From Caldilineae bacterium (lineage in GTDB: Bacteria; Chloroflexota; Anaerolineae; Epilineales; Epilineaceae), in the NCBI GenBank assembly GCA_020634625.1, contig JACKBJ010000021.1:1-55741 (forward strand): 55,741 nucleotides of DNA. Reading direction: 5' to 3'. Numbering within the stretch: the first letter of the stretch is position 1; each line of letters opens with the position of its first letter. The translations under genes were made by a program, and so were the position numbers. Positions 7,395-16,306 of this stretch are shown here, piece after piece. Below the pieces are notes generated by a model. The model had not been told where the DNA came from. It ran no database searches and was given only the letters and a program-made list of their open reading frames with translations.

Positions 7395-8450
7395 GTGTCC
7401 ATCCCCGAGCGCATGCGTGCCGTCGGCAAGACGAAGCCCGGCGAGGGTCTGGCCCTCATGGACAAACCGGTGCCCCGGCCCGGTCCCGGCGACGTTCTGG
7501 TCCGCGTCACCGCGGCATCGATCTGCGGCACCGACGTCCACATCTACAACTGGGACGCCTGGAGCCAGGCGCGCATCAAGCCGCCGGTGGTGCTGGGACA
7601 CGAGTTCGCCGGCGAGGTGGTCGCCCTCGGCGCCGGGGTTGACGACCTGGAGCTGGGCACGCCGGTCTCGGCCGAGGGCCATATCCTGCTGCCCGGCGCG
7701 CGCCACGTCGTCCCCGGTCAGGAGCACCTGGCGACCGACATCGAGGTCATCGGCATCGACCGCGACGGCGCCTTCGCCGACTACGTGCGGGTGCCTCGAC
7801 AGAACATCTGGGTCAATCCGCCCGAGCTGGCGCCCGAGATCGCCAGCCTGCAGGATCCCTTCGGCAACGCGGTGCACACGGTGCACGCCCAGCCCATCGC
7901 CGGTCGGACGGTGCTGGTGACCGGTGCGGGCCTGATCGGCCTGATGACCATTCCGGTGGCCAAGGCGGCCGGCGCCGCGGCGGTCTACGTCACGGACATC
8001 AATCCCGGCCGGCTGGAGCTGGCGCTTCGGCTGGGCGCCGACGCCGCCTTCGACGCCCGCCAGGATCCCGTGGCCGCGGTGATGGCGGCCACCGACGGCG
8101 CCGGCGTCGACGTGCTGCTGGAGATGTCCGGCGCCGCGCCGGCCATCGACCAGGGCTTCCGCGCGCTCCGACCCGGCGGCGACGCGGCCATCTTGGGCCT
8201 GCCCGGAAAGCCGATCGAGCTCGACTGGGCTGCCCACGTCGTGGTCAAGGGCGCCACGGTGCGCGGCGTCTACGGCCGCAAGATCTGGGAGACCTGGCAC
8301 CGGATGCGGGCGCTGTTGGGCACTGGCGCGGTCGATCTGCGCCCCTTGATCACCCACCGCTTCGGGCTGGAGGACTTCCAAGCCGCCTTCGACGCCATGC
8401 GCTCCGGCGAGAGCGGGAAGGTCATCCTGCTGCCCCAGGGCCCGCGCTGA
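7395..8450 (+). CDS. tdh: L-threonine 3-dehydrogenase lacking structural-zinc cysteines
   Basis: Oxidises L-threonine to 2-amino-3-ketobutyrate with NAD+, feeding Kbl next door. The product (351 residues from GTG 7395, chosen for the GAGGAAG upstream and family length; an ATG at 7356 is in frame) keeps the hallmark segments ICGTDVHIYNWDAWSQ, GHEFAGEVV, DPFGNAVHT, the Rossmann GAGLIGLM and C-terminal GVYGRKIWETWHRM and ITHRFGLEDFQAAFDAM. The catalytic zinc ligands (Cys, His, Glu) are present. The lobe that normally holds four structural-zinc cysteines reads EGHILLPGARHVVPGQEHLA, with no cysteine. It is cotranscribed with kbl. Confidence 0.93.
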   Translation: MSIPERMRAVGKTKPGEGLALMDKPVPRPGPGDVLVRVTAASICGTDVHIYNWDAWSQARIKPPVVLGHEFAGEVVALGAGVDDLELGTPVSAEGHILLPGARHVVPGQEHLATDIEVIGIDRDGAFADYVRVPRQNIWVNPPELAPEIASLQDPFGNAVHTVHAQPIAGRTVLVTGAGLIGLMTIPVAKAAGAAAVYVTDINPGRLELALRLGADAAFDARQDPVAAVMAATDGAGVDVLLEMSGAAPAIDQGFRALRPGGDAAILGLPGKPIELDWAAHVVVKGATVRGVYGRKIWETWHRMRALLGTGAVDLRPLITHRFGLEDFQAAFDAMRSGESGKVILLPQGPR

Positions 8451-8517
8451 TCGCCGCGCGTCGGTGCCGCGAGCGACACCCCGATCGTCTTCGAACGATG
8501 CAGAGAGGAGCAGGCAG

Positions 8518-9723
8518 ATGACGACCTCCACGACCGCCGGCAAGCTCGACTACCTGGTCGACCAGGTACAGGAGCTCAAGGACCAGGGCCTGTTCACCAC
8601 CATCCGCACCCTCGACAGCGCCCAGGGCGCCTGGCTCGAGATCGAAGGGCGACGGGTGCTCAACTTCTGCTCCAACAACTACCTGGGCTTCGCCAACGAC
8701 CCGGAGCTGGTGCAGGCGGCCAAGGCGGCCATGGACCGCTACGGCGTCGGACCGGGTGCCGTGCGCACGATCGCCGGCACGGTCCGCATCCACACCGAGC
8801 TCGAGCGCCGCCTGGCCGAGTTCAAGGGCGTCGATGACACGATCGTGCTGCAGAGCGGGTTCACCGCCAACTCCGGCGCCATCCCGGCCCTGGTCGGCAA
8901 GGGCGACGCCATCATCTCCGACGCGCTCAACCACGCTTCGATCATCGACGGCGTGCGGCTGGCGGGCAAGGCCGATCGCTACGTCTACGATCACGTCGAC
9001 ATGGCCTCGCTCGAGGCGCAGCTCGAAGTGGCCTCGACCAAGGGCTATCGGGCGATGTTGATCATCACCGACGGCGTCTTCTCGATGGACGGCGACATCG
9101 CGCCGCTGGACGAGATCGCCGCGCTGGCCGACCGTTATGGCGCCATCACGATGGTCGACGATGCCCACGGCGAGGGGGTGATCGGTCGCGGCGGTCGCGG
9201 CGCGGTCGACCACTTCGGCTTGCACGGCGTCTTCGACATCGAGGTCGGCACCATGTCCAAGGCCTTCGGGGTGATGGGCGGCTACGTGGCGGCGAAGCAG
9301 CCGATCGTCGATTGGCTGCGCCAGCGCGCTCGGCCCTTCCTGTTCTCGAGTGCGCTGACCATCCCCGACACCGCCGCCTGCCTGCAGGCCGTCGACATCC
9401 TGGAGCGTTCGACCGAACGGGTCGACCGCCTCTGGGACAACGCGCGCTATTTCCAGGGCCGCATGCGTGAGCTCGGCTTCGACCTGGGCGTCACGATGAC
9501 GCCGATCTCGCCGGTGATCCTGGGCGACGAGAAGGTGGCCCAGGCCTTCTCCAAGCGGCTCTTCGAGGAGGGGGTCTTCGGCACCGCCATCGCCTTCCCG
9601 ACCGTTCCGCTGGGCAAGGCCCGCATTCGGGTCATGATCTCCGCGGCCCATGCGCGCGAGGATCTGGACTTCGGCATCGAACGCTTCGAGCGCGTGGGGC
9701 GCGAGCTGGGGGTGATCGGCTAG
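8518..9723 (+). CDS. kbl: Glycine C-acetyltransferase (2-amino-3-ketobutyrate CoA ligase)
   Basis: PLP enzyme of the alpha-oxoamine synthase family; cleaves 2-amino-3-ketobutyrate with CoA into glycine and acetyl-CoA, completing the Tdh pathway in the cytosol. The start at 8518 is set by AGAGGAG nine bases upstream and by homology (MTTSTTAGKLDYLVDQ), giving 401 residues. Key segments: NFCSNNYLGFANDPEL, GVGPGAVRTIAGT, DALNHASIIDGVRL, DDAHGEGVIGRGGRG and the PLP-lysine motif GTMSKAFGVMGGY. It lies 67 bases after tdh. Family relatives KBL, AONS and ALAS share the fold; the tdh linkage decides for Kbl. Confidence 0.95.
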   Translation: MTTSTTAGKLDYLVDQVQELKDQGLFTTIRTLDSAQGAWLEIEGRRVLNFCSNNYLGFANDPELVQAAKAAMDRYGVGPGAVRTIAGTVRIHTELERRLAEFKGVDDTIVLQSGFTANSGAIPALVGKGDAIISDALNHASIIDGVRLAGKADRYVYDHVDMASLEAQLEVASTKGYRAMLIITDGVFSMDGDIAPLDEIAALADRYGAITMVDDAHGEGVIGRGGRGAVDHFGLHGVFDIEVGTMSKAFGVMGGYVAAKQPIVDWLRQRARPFLFSSALTIPDTAACLQAVDILERSTERVDRLWDNARYFQGRMRELGFDLGVTMTPISPVILGDEKVAQAFSKRLFEEGVFGTAIAFPTVPLGKARIRVMISAAHAREDLDFGIERFERVGRELGVIG

Positions 9724-9735
9724 CGCCTGGGCGGC

Positions 9736-10389
9736 TCAGGTCGTGGGTTGCTCGCGCCGCCAGAGCAGGTAGCTGTAGACCACCAGGCCCAGCGATCCGA
9801 GCACCACGCTGCCCATGGCCAGACCGAAGACCCAGGGGGCCTTGCTGAGACCGGCCAGGATGACCAGCAGGCCCATGACCACGAAGAGCTTGCCGCCCAG
9901 GGCATGCGTCTGCTGCCAGACCCGGTCGCTCGACAGGGTCCAAGGCGTGCGGATGCCCGCGAACCAGTTGGGCTGGAAGCGCGGCAGCAGCATCCCGAGG
10001 CCGACGAGCAACAGCCCGACCAGGCCGCCCACCACCAGGCCGACATCGACCGCCACGCCGCGCAGCGTCAGCAGCATCACGCCGTCGATCGCGAAGAGCA
10101 GCCCCAGGATGCCCAGGCGCATCGCGGTGTAGCTGCCGGCAAAGCGCGCGTAGTTCTCGCGGCGCGGATCGAGGCGGGGCAGCGCGCGCAGCAGGACGTA
10201 GATCAGCAGCGCCATCCCCGGCAGGATCAACAAGCCCTCGGCCCTGCTACCGTAGCGATCGACCTCGCCCGCGAGATTCCAGTGCACCGGCACCTTGTCC
10301 GGCGCGGTCGGCCAGGTCCATGCCGCCAGACCGAACATGAGGGCCAGGACGAGCAGTTGCGGGAGCTCCAGCTTCCAAGTCGACTTCAT
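9736..10389 (-). CDS. SdpI/DUF1648 family membrane protein
   Basis: A 217-residue integral membrane protein starting MKSTWKLELPQLLVL, with GAGGTG upstream of the ATG at 10389. The N-terminal part carries the DUF1648 pattern (PDKVPVHWNLAGEVDRYGS) between membrane helices. The C-terminal half matches the SdpI pattern (PRFQPNWFAGIRTPWTLSSDRVWQQTHALGGKLFV). About six membrane helices are visible. SdpI in Bacillus is an immunity protein and signal receptor for the SdpC toxin. Here there is no adjacent toxin or ArsR-type SdpR gene, so that role is not supported. It converges on kbl with a 12-base gap. Confidence 0.8.
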   Translation of the reverse strand: MKSTWKLELPQLLVLALMFGLAAWTWPTAPDKVPVHWNLAGEVDRYGSRAEGLLILPGMALLIYVLLRALPRLDPRRENYARFAGSYTAMRLGILGLLFAIDGVMLLTLRGVAVDVGLVVGGLVGLLLVGLGMLLPRFQPNWFAGIRTPWTLSSDRVWQQTHALGGKLFVVMGLLVILAGLSKAPWVFGLAMGSVVLGSLGLVVYSYLLWRREQPTT

Positions 10390-10511
10390 GCCACACCTCG
10401 CTCGATCGGCATTTGAGTTCGTATTCCGATTCCTAGCCTCATGATAATCCCGTTTGCGTCGCTTTGGGGTCCAGCGCTCCCGGTTCCGAGCCCGGTGCGG
10501 CGCCTCGGCCA

Positions 10512-10541
10512 TTGACGGCTCGCGCTTGCTGCGGTTAGACT
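10512..10541 (+). promoter_or_regulatory. Candidate promoter of the double-CAP gene
   Basis: TTGACG (10512-10517), 18-base spacer, TAGACT (10536-10541). It lies about 70 bases before the start codon at 10610. Confidence 0.45.
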
Positions 10542-10609
10542 CCCGGTGGACCATGCTTCCGGTGAGCGATCCAGATGGCCATCGATCCAGCCAGGGTAGG
10601 AGTCGCGCG

Positions 10610-12154
10610 ATGTCGAGACCCCGCGAGAACGAGACGCTGTGCAGGCATCTGCGTCTGGGATTGGGCCTGCTGATCCTGGCCGCGAGCGCGACCGGATGGC
10701 GTCCGAGCGCCTCACCGGCCGGGCGCGCACTGGCTCAGGGCCAGCCGGCGCCGCCGGCCATCTACCTGCCCCTCGTGCTGCGGTCCCAATCCGGCTTCGT
10801 GCCGGCGCGGACGGCCTTGCCCGCCACGGCCACCCCAGCGCCCAGCGCCACGCTCGAGCCGAGCCCGACGCCGAGCCAGACACCCAGCCCGAGCGCGACG
10901 CCCGAGCCGAGCCCGACGCCGACCGAGGCCTTGCCGGAATGGCAGGCGCGCGTGAACCTGCACCGCGCCCTGGCCCGTCTGGCACCGGTGGACGCCAACG
11001 CCGACTGGAGCCGCGGCGGCGAGCTGCACGCGCGCTACATGGTGAAGAACGACCTCTTCGGCCATAGCGAGCAGCGGGGCAACGCCTGGTTCACCGAGGA
11101 AGGCCTGGCGGCCGCGCAGTCGGGCAACGTCACCATCTCGACCGACATCGACCAGCCGGCGGCCGATGCGGTCGACTATTGGATGGTCGGTCCCTTCCAC
11201 CAGGTGGCGATCCTCGACCCGCGCCTGCGGATCAGCGGCTTCGGGGAGTGGCGCGAGGCCATCGGCACCTTCCAATACGGCGCGACCCTGGACGTGCTTC
11301 GCGGCCGCGAGATGCCGGCGCGCTCGACCCGCTTCCCGGTCCGCTACCCCGACGCCGGCGGCACGATGCCCCTGCTGGCTTATCCCGGGGGTGAGAGCCC
11401 CGATCCCTTGACCAGCTGCGCCGGCTACAGCGTTCCGACCGGCCCGCCGCTTGTCCTGATGATCGACGGTGAGACGGCACCGCGCGTGACCGCGACCGCC
11501 TTCACGGACGACACCGGCAGGGCCCTGCCACACTGCTGGTTCGACGAGACCAGCTATCGCAATCCGACCCGAGGACAGCAGGATCTCGGGCGGGGCGTCC
11601 TGGCCATGCGCAAGGCGATCATCCTCATCCCTCGCAGTCCCCTGACCCCCGACTCGAGCTACGGCGTCAGCATCACGCTGGGGGGCAGCAGCGAGCGCTG
11701 GACCTTCCGAACGGCCGCGCGAACCGCCGAACCGCCCTTCAGCCCGATGCCCGGCGCCGACGAAGCGCTCGAGGACGAGCTGATCCGACTGATCAATGCG
11801 CGTCGGTCCGAGGCGGGCAAGCCGCCATTCGTCAAACGGCCGCGCCTGACCCATGCGGCCCGGCGACAGGCCAGCGACATGGCGGCCGGCGACTTCGGCA
11901 GCCACATCGGTTCCGACGGCAGCACGCCCGAGTCGCGCCTGATCGACGCCGGCTACCGCTACCGCCTCGTCTCGGCCGACTTCCAGACCGGGGGCGGCGG
12001 CGATGCGGCCGGCCTGGTCGACCTCTGGATGGGCCAGCCGACCACACGCGACCACCTGCTGTCCGACAAGACCGAGATCGGTGTCGGCTACGGCTTCAAC
12101 GGGGCCAGCGCGCTGAAGCACTACTGGTACGTCTACTACACGACGCCGGAATGA
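10610..12154 (+). CDS. Secreted protein with two CAP (SCP/PR-1) domains
   Basis: Start at 10610, chosen for TAGGAG seven bases upstream; 514 residues. A signal peptide (HLRLGLGLLILAASATGW) ends before LAQG. Next come the motif IYLPLVLRSQ and a Thr/Pro/Ser linker (about 70-105). CAP-like domain 1 follows (RVNLHRALARLAPVDANADW with DLFGHSEQRGNAWFT), then a middle beta region with two cysteines, and CAP domain 2 at the C-terminus (LINARRSEAGKPPF, GSHIGSDGSTPESRLIDAGY, DLWMGQPTTRDHLL). CAP proteins are secreted and some bind lipids or cell-wall material; the activity of bacterial ones is mostly unknown. The first domain is degenerate. It probably acts outside the cell. Confidence 0.8.
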   Translation: MSRPRENETLCRHLRLGLGLLILAASATGWRPSASPAGRALAQGQPAPPAIYLPLVLRSQSGFVPARTALPATATPAPSATLEPSPTPSQTPSPSATPEPSPTPTEALPEWQARVNLHRALARLAPVDANADWSRGGELHARYMVKNDLFGHSEQRGNAWFTEEGLAAAQSGNVTISTDIDQPAADAVDYWMVGPFHQVAILDPRLRISGFGEWREAIGTFQYGATLDVLRGREMPARSTRFPVRYPDAGGTMPLLAYPGGESPDPLTSCAGYSVPTGPPLVLMIDGETAPRVTATAFTDDTGRALPHCWFDETSYRNPTRGQQDLGRGVLAMRKAIILIPRSPLTPDSSYGVSITLGGSSERWTFRTAARTAEPPFSPMPGADEALEDELIRLINARRSEAGKPPFVKRPRLTHAARRQASDMAAGDFGSHIGSDGSTPESRLIDAGYRYRLVSADFQTGGGGDAAGLVDLWMGQPTTRDHLLSDKTEIGVGYGFNGASALKHYWYVYYTTPE

Positions 12155-12242
12155 GCCCGCGGATCGGGGCCCGTGCCCACCACGAGCGCTTCGACGAGGT
12201 TCGATTCGTCCGGGCCGATCCCAGTCGAATGTTCCGGGGGGC

Positions 12243-12941
12243 ATGCAACAGGCGGCGCAGGAAACATCGGAAGGGCCGGATGGAGGTGACACGCTGATTG
12301 CCTACCTGCGCCTGCTGCGCACGATCGTCGCGAAGCTGCTGCGCGGCGAGCCCTTGCTGACGCGCTCCGATCGAGGTTACCGTGAGGCAGCCGAGCAGCT
12401 AGGCTGCGTGCTCGATCCGTCGGGCATGGCCTTCCGCGGGGTACGGTCCGGCTACGTCATCGAAGTGGCCGCCGCCGAGGTTCCGTTGACGCGCGGTGCG
12501 CAGGCGCTGACGATACCGGCAGTGGTCAGCCGAGTGCGTTTCGAGCCGCCGCTCGCGTTCGAGTTCAAGATCATCCTGCGCGCGCTGGATACCGTGGACC
12601 GCGCGCCCGGCATGGCGGAAGGGCTTACAGGTGACCCCTTCCTGGATCGCGCCACGCGGGCCTATGGCGACACCGTGGCGCTGGGTCGCTACCTCGACGC
12701 GGATCGCCGCTATCGGATCGTGCGTCTGGTCGAGCGCTACCCGTCCGTCGAGATCGGCCACGAGGGTATCGAGGTGAAGCTGCCCGGTCGGGGCTTGGTT
12801 GCGGCCGAGCACGTGCGGCGGATCCGCGACCTCGAAGCGGCGGCCCAGAGCCTGCTCGGCGTACCGGAGTCGGCATCGGGCGTGGACAGGCCGGCCGCGC
12901 TGAACGCCCAACGCAGCGCGAACGATACCCCGCTTTCCTGA
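12243..12941 (+). CDS. Hypothetical protein, 232 residues
   Basis: No family can be named. It has no signal peptide or clear membrane helix. The N-terminal half has an FRGVRSGYVIEVAAAEVPLTRG beta segment. The C-terminal half follows a pattern seen in several uncharacterised actinobacterial/Chloroflexota proteins: a GDPFLDRATRAYGD stretch, then an alternating helix/strand region (RIVRLVERYPSVEIGHEGIEVKLPG) and a long helix (AAEHVRRIRDLEAAAQSLL). Start ATG 12243 has only a weak GGGG upstream. It lies 88 bases after the CAP gene and may share its transcript. Low-complexity composition is normal for the region, so it is probably a real gene. Confidence 0.6.
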   Translation: MQQAAQETSEGPDGGDTLIAYLRLLRTIVAKLLRGEPLLTRSDRGYREAAEQLGCVLDPSGMAFRGVRSGYVIEVAAAEVPLTRGAQALTIPAVVSRVRFEPPLAFEFKIILRALDTVDRAPGMAEGLTGDPFLDRATRAYGDTVALGRYLDADRRYRIVRLVERYPSVEIGHEGIEVKLPGRGLVAAEHVRRIRDLEAAAQSLLGVPESASGVDRPAALNAQRSANDTPLS

Positions 12942-13018
12942 CCGCGGATCGAAGGCGGGCCCCGCGCTTCGGGTGCTACCGCGTCCGCGGCCGGCGGCGC
13001 GACGCTGGCGCGACGATG

Positions 13019-13195
13019 CCAGGCTCGTGCAGCACCGCACTGGATCTGATGGGCTCGATCGCCGCTGCATCCGCTCCAGCGGCCCGCTCCTCCTCGGCAA
13101 TAGCGCTGCTATTCCCTCGTCGGATCGAACCCCTGGAGCGGCGCATCGACGATCTCGCTACCCATCGAATCCAGTGCGCTGCTGCACAAGGCTGG
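13019..13195. repeat. About 177-base imperfect palindrome in a gene-free gap
   Basis: The 435 bases between 12942 and 13376 hold no convincing gene. Inside, the outer arms (13024-13053 and 13161-13190) match at 26 of 30 positions as an inverted repeat, with further pairing to about 13019 and 13195. An inner pair around 13071-13082 and 13131-13142 matches at 11 of 12. The apex pairs AATAGC with GCTATT around 13104. The whole element could fold into one long, interrupted hairpin. It may be a structured RNA, a miniature inverted-repeat element, or an attachment-like site. Confidence 0.6.
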
Positions 13196-13376
13196 GATGA
13201 AGCCAACCCCGAGCTTGGCCTGGGTCAGGTGGAGCATGGGGCTCGGCCGGCAAGCGTCGAGCGGCGGTCACGCCGGCACGCTCCCAAGCGTCACATCCAG
13301 GGGAGCGCTTGGGCCTGCGCGCCGGTCGGAGGCCGACCGGATGCCGCGGGGACCGTCGCCCATCAAGGAGGATGCC

Positions 13377-16252
13377 ATGCGCTCGAGCCGCGTTCCGGTC
13401 CGCCCAGGTCCTGGCCCCGCCTTGGCCCTCCTCCTCACGTTCGTCGGCTTCGGGCTCTCGATCGCGTTCCAGGCCCTCGCTCCGCCGCGCGCTGCGGCCG
13501 ATCCGCTGCCGATCCTGGCCTGCGAGTCGGCGCCCGATCCCTATCTGGCCACCACCAACTTCGTCATCGGCCGTAGCTTCGACCGGGAGCCGGCCGTGAT
13601 CGCCTTCCACGGCGGTGACAGCGAGGCGACGGCGATCGAGCTGGCCGACATCGGCGCCGTCGGCGCGGTCTACGGACTCGCCTACGATGCGAAGCGAGAG
13701 CGCTTGTACGCCGCCGCGTATCACAAGCGCAATTCGAAGTTCGGCCCCTTGGGCCCCGGCGGCATCTACGCCATCCCCTTGGACGGCGGCGCGGTCGAGC
13801 CCTTGCTGCAGGTGCCCGAAGCTGGCCGCGACATGCACGACAAAGACGACGACTACCATCCGGACGAACGCGGCCGCGGCTACGCGGGCAAGACCAGCCT
13901 GGGCGACATCGAGCTCGACCCCGCGACGGACCAGCTCTTCGTCATGAACCTCGAAGCGCGGCGGATCGACCGCTTTCAGCTGCCCGAGGGACGGGCGATC
14001 GGCAGCGTTCCGCAGGGAGCCGCCGGCGAGCCATGGGCCGAGGATGCACGGCCCTTCGGATTGGCCTGGCACCAAGGCTGGCTCTACCAGGGGCTGGTCG
14101 ACTCCGCCGTCGCGACGCAGCGGCGTGACGACCTCTTCGCCTACGTGTATGCGTCACGCGCCGACGGCAGCCAGATGCAACCGGTGGCCGCGATCGACCT
14201 GCGCTACGACCGCGGGCGGCACGATCCCTGGAAGCCCTGGCCGCGGCGCGAGGACTTCAGCTGGACCCACAACGAGTACCCGCAGGCCATGCTGACCGAC
14301 ATCGCTTTCGACGCGGGCGGCAACCTCCTGGTCGGGCTGCGCGATCGGCACATCGACACCGGTCCTTCGCTGATCGAGCTCTACCGCCGCGCACCGGGCG
14401 ACGTCTTGCGGCTGGACCCGGCGGGGCCGATGCGCTGGCACTTCGATCCGCTGGCACCCGAGCACTACTTCGAGGACGGCCTGGCCGGGATCCACGACGA
14501 GATCGCCGGCGGAGGCCTGGCGCAGCTGATGGCCCGGGACCTGCTGGTCTCGACGGCGATCGACCCCTTGCGCACCCATCGCGAGGGCACCAACGTGGGC
14601 GCCGTCTCGGCCGGCGCGATCTGGCTCGACAACCCGAGCGGCCGCGACCTCGGCCGCGTGGAGCTGGTCTACAATGCCAAGCGGCACGCGGGTCCGCATG
14701 GCAAGGCCATCGGGCTCGGCGACCTGGAGGTGCTGTGCGTCCCGCCGGACTCCACGCCGACCCCCAGCGCCAGCCCGAGCGCGAGCCCCAGGCCGTCACC
14801 GACCGCCACGCCGACGGCCAGCGACACGCCGCCGGCCAGCAGCACGCCGACCGCGACCGCGACGGCCACCGCCAGCGCCACGGCCACCGCCACGCCGACG
14901 CCGGGGCCGATCTACCTGCCCTACGGCGAGAAGGACAAGGTCTGCCGACCGGACGCCTACCACACCGACGTGGTGCTGGTGCTGGACCGCTCGACCTCGA
15001 TGCTGCGCCGGTCGAGCCGGGCGGCCTGGCCAAGAACGAGGCCGCCATCGCCGCCGCGCGCGCCTTCCTGCGCAGCCTCGACTTCAGCCCCGACGGCCTG
15101 GGCCGGCACGACCAGGTGGCGGTGGTCGGCTTCAACGACAGTGCCTGGATCGAGCTGCCGCTCACCCGCGACGCCGCGGCCGCCGAGGCCGCGCTCGACC
15201 GCATCGCCGGCAAGACCATCGAGGGCACCCGCCTCGACCTGGCCTTCACCTGGGGCCAGAAGCCGCTGGACGGCCCGGAGCGCAAGCCCGAGAACCGGCC
15301 GGTGATCATCATGCTCACCGACGGCCTGCCCAACCGCGTGCCCTTCGGCGCCGGCTCGCCCTACCCCGGCTCGCAGCGCCAGGAGGACTCGGTCCTGATG
15401 GCGGTCGACGCGGTCAAGGCCGCCGGCACGCGGGTCTACACCATCGGCCTGGGCAACCCGCGCGACATCCTGCCCTGGCTGATGATCGACGCGGCCAGCG
15501 AGCGCTGGATGTACTACTACGCGCCGCTGCCCGAGGACCTGGCCGGCATCTACGCCCAGATCGCGGCCACCTTCAACACCTGCGACCCGCGGCCGGCGCC
15601 GACGCCCTGCGCGCCCGAGGAGCAGCACGTCGACGTGGTGCTGGTGCTGGACATGTCGACCTCGATGTACCGCACGACGCGCTCGGGCCGAACCAAGCAC
15701 GAGGCCGCCATCGCGGCCGCGCACAGCTTCGTCGACCAGCTCGACCTGGAGCGCGACGGCTGGGGCCGGCGCGACCAGGTGGCGGTGGCCGGCTTCAACG
15801 ACGCCAGCTGGACCGAGATCGGCATGTCGGACGACCGGGCGGCGGTGCACGCGGCCATCGACCGGCTGCCGGCCAGGATCGCCGAGGGCACGCGCCTGGA
15901 TCTGGCGCTGGAGGAAGGCCAGCGGGCGATGGGCATCGGCCCGCGGCTGCAGCCCAACCAGCCGGTGATCGTGCTGCTGACCGACGGGCTGCCCAACCGG
16001 GTGCCCTTCGGCCCGGGCAGCCCGCACCCGGACTGCGACCGCCAGGAGTGCACGGTCCTCAAGTACGCCAGCGCGGCCAAGGCGGCCGGCAACCGGCTCT
16101 TCACCATCGGCCTGGGCGAGTCGAGCGACGTGCTGCGCAGCCTGCTCGAGCAGGCCGCCACGGCGCCCGACCACTACTACTTCGCCCCGGACGGCGAGGA
16201 CCTGTAGGCGATCTACCGCCAGATCGCCGGCCGCTTCGACAGCTGCCGCTGA
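13377..16252 (+). pseudogene. Secreted protein with N-terminal propeller-like region and two VWA domains; frameshift and premature stop
   Basis: The gene starts at ATG 13377 with a perfect AAGGAGG five bases upstream and a signal peptide (PALALLLTFVGFGLSIAFQAL). About 460 residues of a beta-propeller-like domain follow (GLAYDAKRERLYAAAYHKRN, GDIELDPATDQLFVMNLEARR), then a Thr/Ala/Pro linker, IYLPYGEKDK, and two tandem VWA domains with MIDAS motifs DRSTS and DMSTS. The reading frame shifts at about 15005-15020, just after DRSTSML; a single missing base would restore it. The second VWA ends at an in-frame TAG (16205-16207), where copy one has EDLAGIYAQ. The frame then continues for 14 codons (AIYRQIAGRFDSCR) to a natural TGA. 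It is either a decayed gene or two sequence errors. Confidence 0.75.
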
Positions 16253-16306
16253 GCCGTGAGCGGACGCGGAGCGCGAGACCGGTGGGCTTCGGCCCCCAGG
16301 TGTCGG

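Noticed and set aside
9736..10389. Toxin immunity role for the SdpI-like protein
   Set aside because: No SdpC-like toxin or SdpR regulator is adjacent; only the family assignment is supported.
13019..13195. Integron attC site
   Set aside because: No integrase gene, no gene cassette array and no conserved core sites; the element is also longer than usual attC sites.
14995..15030. Programmed frameshift in the VWA gene
   Set aside because: No slippery heptamer or stimulatory structure is seen at the shift, and a second disruption (TAG at 16205) points to decay or error.
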